In this document: piece by piece, positions 5,089 through 8,474 of the stretch
Numbering within the stretch: position 1 is the stretch's first letter
Layout: every line of letters begins with the position of its first letter
Assembly (NCBI GenBank): GCA_001805205.1
Contig: MHER01000062.1
Location: 1 to 8,474, forward strand
DNA length: 8,474 nucleotides
Direction of reading: 5' to 3'
Source of the DNA: Nitrospirae bacterium RIFCSPLOW2_12_42_9
GTDB lineage: Bacteria; Nitrospirota; 9FT-COMBO-42-15; HDB-SIOI813
Position numbers and translations under genes: made by a program
Notes under the pieces: model-generated
What the model was told of the DNA's origin: nothing
Database searches by the model: none
What the model saw: the letters and a program-made list of their open reading frames with translations, nothing else

Positions 5089-7146
5089 ATGTCAGAAAGA
5101 AATTTTACTGCGTATTACAACGCAACCATAAATCTATTTTTCATATATATCTTCGGACTGATTGTATTTATGGGATTCAGGACTGCCCTGCTCCTTAGTT
5201 TCGGGGATTTTAATGAGCTTGGTGCGTACAGGTTTGACCTCCTTCATGCATATTGGGTTGGATTCAGGTTTGATACCACGGTGCTTACCTTCGGACTCGT
5301 AATCCCTTTTCTCCTTAATCTTTTTGTTATCATATTACCAATAAGAAGATATGAACTTTATTCGCATCTCAGGAAATTTACTTACTGGTATCTTTTAATT
5401 GTTTTCTTCTTTTTCCTTTTCATTTTATTGAGCGATTATTTCTATTTCAAATTCTTCCAATCTCACCTGAATGTACTTATGTTTGGTATAATGGACGACG
5501 ATACAAAAGCCGTACTGACATCTGTCTGGACGGATTATCCAATTATAAAGATATTCCTTTTTATCACTGTATTAATGTATCTCTTTTCGAGATTCACAAG
5601 AAATATCCTTTCATGGAAGATACACGTTCGCATATCAAGACCTGTCTTCAGGATCACAAGTATTATTCTGATAACAGGCATTTATATCCTCGCTATGAGG
5701 GGATCCATTGGAGTTTTTCCCATACAATTAGACGACACAACCATCTCTGCCAATAACTTTGTAAATAACCTGACAACAAACGGTGTCTTTTCTTTTAAAG
5801 TGGCCCTCCAGGAAAAATCAATGCAGAAGATAGATACAGACATCCCCAAAATGCTGAGGCATTACGGGTTCAAGGCACCGGAAGAGGCTATAAGCCAATA
5901 CCTCGATATACCGATAAACAACAGCCATGAACCTGATAAACTACTCCTGGCAAAGACTGATAAAAATACCTTCCTTGAAAAAAATCCTCCTCATGTAATC
6001 TTTATCCTCATGGAGAGTATGAGTAATTATTATATTGATCTACATTCCAGAGAGTTGAATCTTTTTGGCAGTCTTGAAAAGGAGCTCCCTTACTGTTATT
6101 TGTTCAGGAACTTTCTTTCAGCCACCAACGGCACCATACATACACTTGAAGCCCTTATGGTAAACAGTCCCAGGACCCCCCTCTCACAATCATCATTTAT
6201 GGATAGAACCCTTTCCACCTCTGTTGCGCTCCCTTTTGAGAAGATAGGTTATCAGACGAGCTTTCTTACCGGTGGTAAGTTAGGGTGGCGAAATCTGGAC
6301 AAGTTCGTTGAAAGACAGCATTTTCAGGCTGTTGAAGGCAGTGCAGTTCTGATGTCAGAGGTAAAGGATGCAAAGTCGTGGGAATGGGGTATTTATGATG
6401 AGTTCCTGTTTGAAAGGATCTACAATAAGATAGAGAATTCCACCGGCATACCACAGTTCATATTTGCTATGACCATAACCAATCATACACCATTTGACCT
6501 TCCTGACACATACAGGCCATACCCTGTGAACCTTTCACCTGAAATAAAGAACAGGCTAAGGACCAATGAGAACATAGCCATTAAAAATCTTACCAGTTAT
6601 CAGTATGCCAATGACTCACTCGGCAGGCTAATAGAACGGATCAGAAAGTCTCCATTCGGGAAAAACACCATTATAGCGGCCACAGGCGACCATAACACCC
6701 TTCAGCTCTTTGACTTCAGTGACAGCATGTTCCTTCAAAAGCTTAGTGTACCGTTTGTATTATACGTCCCTGAAGGTTATAAGCCCAAAGCGAAAGTGGA
6801 TACAGAAAGATTTGGCTCTCACAAAGATATCTTCCCCACGTTGTTTAGTTTAGCACTTCCTGATACCGAATATTTAAGGACCGGTAACAATTTTTTAGGA
6901 AATTCAAACAGGGAATCTGACTATTTCGGATTAAATGATTACAGGACAGCCATGAACAAAGATGGGTGTGTCCTTATCCAGGAGAGACCACTATATTACA
7001 GGTGGAAAAGGAATATGAAGGGGATACTTGAACCAACCACATTGCAGGATTCGCCAGGACTTGAGAGATTGCTCAACAAGGCAAAGGGATTCACTGCTTC
7101 TATGAATTACTATATACAGAGAGATTTGATGAGAAAGCCGCAATAA
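5089..7146 (+). CDS. LTA synthase/OpgB-like membrane phosphoglycerol transferase, copy 2
   Basis: A 685-residue paralogue of the preceding gene with the same plan: five predicted helices (about 14-36, 63-84, 98-116, 151-167, 188-204), the conserved AMRGSIGVFP and NGVFSF segments, then a periplasmic sulfatase-fold domain from about 303. Catalytic features: E309 (ILMESMS), T349 in NGTIHTLEAL as the probable nucleophile, H466 (NHTPF), D534-H535 (TGDHNT) and H578-D580 (GSHKDIFPT). The Thr nucleophile and SHKD site are the standard LtaS/OpgB arrangement. It probably transfers phosphoglycerol or another lipid-derived phospho-headgroup to an envelope glycan or polymer. AGGAAG (5079-5084) overlaps the upstream stop codon and places the ATG at 5089 at good spacing, so the two genes form an operon and may be translationally coupled. 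The end substrate is not determined by sequence. Confidence 0.86.
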   Translation: MSERNFTAYYNATINLFFIYIFGLIVFMGFRTALLLSFGDFNELGAYRFDLLHAYWVGFRFDTTVLTFGLVIPFLLNLFVIILPIRRYELYSHLRKFTYWYLLIVFFFFLFILLSDYFYFKFFQSHLNVLMFGIMDDDTKAVLTSVWTDYPIIKIFLFITVLMYLFSRFTRNILSWKIHVRISRPVFRITSIILITGIYILAMRGSIGVFPIQLDDTTISANNFVNNLTTNGVFSFKVALQEKSMQKIDTDIPKMLRHYGFKAPEEAISQYLDIPINNSHEPDKLLLAKTDKNTFLEKNPPHVIFILMESMSNYYIDLHSRELNLFGSLEKELPYCYLFRNFLSATNGTIHTLEALMVNSPRTPLSQSSFMDRTLSTSVALPFEKIGYQTSFLTGGKLGWRNLDKFVERQHFQAVEGSAVLMSEVKDAKSWEWGIYDEFLFERIYNKIENSTGIPQFIFAMTITNHTPFDLPDTYRPYPVNLSPEIKNRLRTNENIAIKNLTSYQYANDSLGRLIERIRKSPFGKNTIIAATGDHNTLQLFDFSDSMFLQKLSVPFVLYVPEGYKPKAKVDTERFGSHKDIFPTLFSLALPDTEYLRTGNNFLGNSNRESDYFGLNDYRTAMNKDGCVLIQERPLYYRWKRNMKGILEPTTLQDSPGLERLLNKAKGFTASMNYYIQRDLMRKPQ

Positions 7147-7199
7147 TATGGTGGTATTTTCATGTTCATAACTATGTAAACCTACATTAATTCAAAATA

Positions 7200-7217
7200 A
7201 ATTTGCTATTGCAAATT
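7200..7217. promoter_or_regulatory. Inverted repeat over the -35 box (operator candidate)
   Basis: AATTTGC (7200-7206), four bases, then GCAAATT (7211-7217): a perfect 7-bp inverted repeat overlapping the -35 hexamer of the second TA promoter. No T-run follows, so a terminator for the upstream genes is less likely than a protein-binding site. Confidence 0.4.
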
Positions 7218-7231
7218 GTAATAGGTAAAAT
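7203..7231 (+). promoter_or_regulatory. Promoter of the second toxin-antitoxin operon
   Basis: TTGCTA (7203-7208) and TAAAAT (7226-7231) stand 17 bp apart in the 153-bp AT-rich gap after the transferase pair. Expected start is about 7238, giving a leader of roughly 60 nt. Two perfect inverted repeats overlap the -35 box and the predicted start region, consistent with a regulated promoter. Confidence 0.5.
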
Positions 7232-7234
7232 ATA

Positions 7235-7254
7235 AGAAATTCAAAATTATTTCT
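7235..7254. promoter_or_regulatory. Second inverted repeat near the predicted start site
   Basis: AGAAAT (7235-7240) and ATTTCT (7249-7254) form a perfect 6-bp inverted repeat with an 8-bp spacer at the expected transcription start. It could be a second operator half or an early leader hairpin. In AT-rich DNA a chance origin is quite possible. Confidence 0.25.
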
Positions 7255-7299
7255 GACAGATTAACAACATTAGAGTTTAAATAACGAAAAGGCTGGGCC

Positions 7300-7527
7300 A
7301 TGCATTTAGACTATAAGAAAAAAATATTGCAGGAAATAGAAAAAGTTCCTGAAGATAAAATAGTTAGCATTTATAAGATTATTCATTTGTTGACTAAAGA
7401 AATAACATCTGAAGCGAAGAAGGCAGGTAAAAGAATTTCCTTAAAAGGAATATGGAAGGGAAGTTCAATCGATGATTCCTTATTTGCTGACGCAAAAAAG
7501 TCTCTATTCCCATATGAAAAACATTGA
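7300..7527 (+). CDS. Antitoxin of a PIN-toxin pair, DUF2281-like
   Basis: A 75-residue protein with an N-terminal amphipathic helical segment (ILQEIEKVPEDKIVSIYKIIHLL, residues about 9-31) resembling DUF2281-type antitoxins. Its C-terminal tail SLKGIWKGSSID...AKKSLFPYEK (48-74) is of a kind I recognise from antitoxins next to PIN toxins. No helix-turn-helix, ribbon-helix-helix or AbrB motif is evident, so whether it binds DNA itself is unclear. AAAAGG (7287-7292) sits 7 nt before the ATG at 7300. The stop TGA lies inside the Shine-Dalgarno region of the toxin gene, so the two are tightly coupled. The antitoxin role is inferred mainly from position, size and the tail motif. Confidence 0.78.
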   Translation: MHLDYKKKILQEIEKVPEDKIVSIYKIIHLLTKEITSEAKKAGKRISLKGIWKGSSIDDSLFADAKKSLFPYEKH

Positions 7528-7529
7528 GG
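7526..7529 (+). promoter_or_regulatory. Ribosome binding site that decides the second toxin start
   Basis: GAGG at 7526-7529 overlaps the antitoxin stop TGA and lies 6 nt before the ATG at 7536. This favours 7536 over the in-frame TTG at 7524, which would add MRQF and lacks a proper site. PIN toxins commonly begin just ahead of the first catalytic Asp, as MNYVTDTH does here. Confidence 0.65.
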
Positions 7530-7535
7530 CAATTC

Positions 7536-7922
7536 ATGAATTATGTTACAGATACCCACTCGCTTGTATGGTATTTTACAGAAGACCCCAGGTTAAGTTT
7601 GAAAGCATTGGAAGCTTTTCAGTCTTCTGAAACTGAAGGTATAGTATATGTTCCTACAGTTGTATTAGCGGAAATAATGTTTATATCGAAAAAGGGAAGG
7701 GTTACACTTTCTTTTGAAAATACTCTCAAGAAGATTGAAGAGAGCGGAAATTTTTTGATTACTCCGTTAGATGAGGATATTTTGAGAGTTGCTGACAAAA
7801 TTGAAAATAATTTGGAGATGCATGACAGGCTTATTGTGGCAACAGCTAAACATTATGAATCAATCTTGATTACAAAAGACATAAATATTATTAATTCAAA
7901 ACTGATTACCACTATCTGGTAA
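7536..7922 (+). CDS. vapC: PIN-domain ribonuclease toxin (VapC-like), second module
   Basis: A 128-residue PIN-domain toxin. The metal ligands are D6 (YVTDTHSLVWYF), E46 (VVLAEIMF), D97 (EMHDRLIVATA) and D115 (ITKDINI), the complete set expected of an active Mg2+-dependent ribonuclease. The DTHSLVWY and HDRLI signatures put it in a different PIN subgroup from the first toxin, which has FDSYALLKFF and YADCF, so the two modules are not a local duplication. It is partnered with the small gene immediately upstream and is translated from a site overlapping that gene's stop. Its RNA target is unknown. It converges with the minus-strand barrel gene 51 bp further on. Confidence 0.9.
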   Translation: MNYVTDTHSLVWYFTEDPRLSLKALEAFQSSETEGIVYVPTVVLAEIMFISKKGRVTLSFENTLKKIEESGNFLITPLDEDILRVADKIENNLEMHDRLIVATAKHYESILITKDINIINSKLITTIW

Positions 7923-7928
7923 CTCACC

Positions 7929-7942
7929 ACTGTTCTAACAGT
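7929..7942. terminator. Weak inverted repeat between convergent genes
   Basis: ACTGTT-CT-AACAGT is a perfect 6-bp inverted repeat in the 51-bp gap between the convergent toxin and barrel genes. The loop would be only 2-4 nt and no clean T-run follows on either strand. A bidirectional terminator role is suggested by position more than by sequence. Confidence 0.2.
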
Positions 7943-7973
7943 CATTACCTATTTAATCTATCAACGATTTAAG

Positions 7974-8474
7974 TCAGAAACTTATATTCGCCCTTGCGCT
8001 GTACATATTGACATCTGAGAAGTCAGCCTGAAAGACGAGACTCAGAAGCAGGATCTTCAATTTTGCCCCTAAAAAAAGCTTAGTCGAGCTTGTACTTACA
8101 TCATCCAATGTAACGATATCTGAGTTCTCACTTGATTTAATCCATACCTGTCCAAGACCGCCATATGGTGTCAGAGGACCAAATCCCTTGCTTACTGAGG
8201 CATCCAGCCCATATGTAGACATATCTATGTCGTCAACCCCAGTCAGGGCTGTGTAAGTACCACGCACAGCAACTGCTGGTGAGACGATTGTACCTTTCAA
8301 GACAGCCCATTTAACCTCACCGCCATAAAGGGTGATGTTTGATCCCGGTACAGTTGCAAATATAGCCCCGACATCTATACCAAAAGGAAGCCCCTTCTGA
8401 GCATGTATCTTGGGAAGGATTATGTAGTCAGGTGGCGTGCCTTTCATTGCAAGTTTCCATGAATCTGATCCTGA
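7974..8474 (-). CDS. Outer-membrane beta-barrel protein, C-terminal part (5' end outside window)
   Basis: The minus-strand frame stays open to the window edge, so the gene is partial; 166 residues are visible and the ATG at 8447 is an internal Met, not the start. The sequence alternates short amphipathic strands with turns rich in Gly, Asp and Ser: GLPFGIDVGAIFATVPGSNITLYGGEVKWAVL, SPAVAVRGTYTALTGVDDIDMSTYGLDASVSKGFGPLTPYGGLGQVW. It ends in SARANISF with a terminal Phe, the usual recognition signal for BAM-mediated outer-membrane insertion. It resembles uncharacterised porin-like barrels of Gram-negative bacteria, possibly the DUF6588 type, but I cannot confirm the family. Function unknown: pore or structural role. 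No link with the neighbouring TA module is implied, as the genes converge. Confidence 0.75.
   Translation of the reverse strand, partial: SGSDSWKLAMKGTPPDYIILPKIHAQKGLPFGIDVGAIFATVPGSNITLYGGEVKWAVLKGTIVSPAVAVRGTYTALTGVDDIDMSTYGLDASVSKGFGPLTPYGGLGQVWIKSSENSDIVTLDDVSTSSTKLFLGAKLKILLLSLVFQADFSDVNMYSARANISF

Noticed and set aside
7147..7170. Terminator after the transferase pair
   Set aside because: Only a 4-bp AATA/TATT pairing with a short T-run is visible, too weak to call.
7524..7535. TTG at 7524 as start of the second PIN toxin
   Set aside because: The ATG at 7536 has GAGG at 6 nt and gives the usual PIN N-terminus; the TTG has no suitable site.

Overview
The window is AT-rich and bacterial. 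It most likely comes from an uncultivated Gram-negative lineage such as Nitrospirota or a deltaproteobacterial-type group. The arguments are a C-terminal outer-membrane beta-barrel fragment ending in Phe, membrane-anchored LTA-synthase/OpgB-like proteins, two PIN-domain toxin modules, and a C-run/G-run palindrome encoding a PPLEKGGKRGF-type peptide. I recall that repeat from such genomes. The taxonomic assignment is an inference and is not decided by anything in the window.

Layout. Positions 1-2389 are an apparently intact insertion sequence bounded by a 13-bp perfect inverted repeat. The first base of the window is the first base of the left repeat. It carries two overlapping genes: a small D12-class adenine-N6 DNA methyltransferase (167-862) as passenger, and an IS4-like DDE transposase (859-2184) coupled to it by an ATGA overlap. 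A good sigma70-type promoter sits so close to the methyltransferase start that its mRNA may be leaderless.

About 20 bp beyond the right IS end lies the promoter of a type II toxin-antitoxin pair: AbrB/SpoVT-type antitoxin (2480-2707) and PIN-domain ribonuclease (2707-3111). A 23-bp imperfect palindrome over the -10 region is the likely autoregulatory operator.

Next is a tandem pair of large membrane enzymes (3152-5080 and 5089-7146). Each has five predicted transmembrane helices followed by a periplasmic alkaline-phosphatase-fold (sulfatase) domain of the LtaS/OpgB class. They lie 8 nt apart and probably act on the same polyglycerol-phosphate or phospholipid-headgroup chemistry in the envelope. 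Their predicted nucleophiles differ (Ser in the first, Thr in the second). The first is interrupted in its linker by the palindromic repeat, which is read through in frame.

A second toxin-antitoxin pair follows (7300-7527 and 7536-7922). It is again a PIN toxin, but with a different, DUF2281-like antitoxin, its own promoter and inverted repeats. The window closes with a convergent minus-strand gene (7974-8474, 5' part missing) for an outer-membrane beta-barrel protein.

The most noteworthy items are the methyltransferase-carrying IS with its translationally coupled genes, the coding-sequence invasion by an intergenic-type palindrome, and the tandem divergent LtaS/OpgB-like pair flanked by two unrelated vapBC-type modules. 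I found no RNA genes or CRISPR array.
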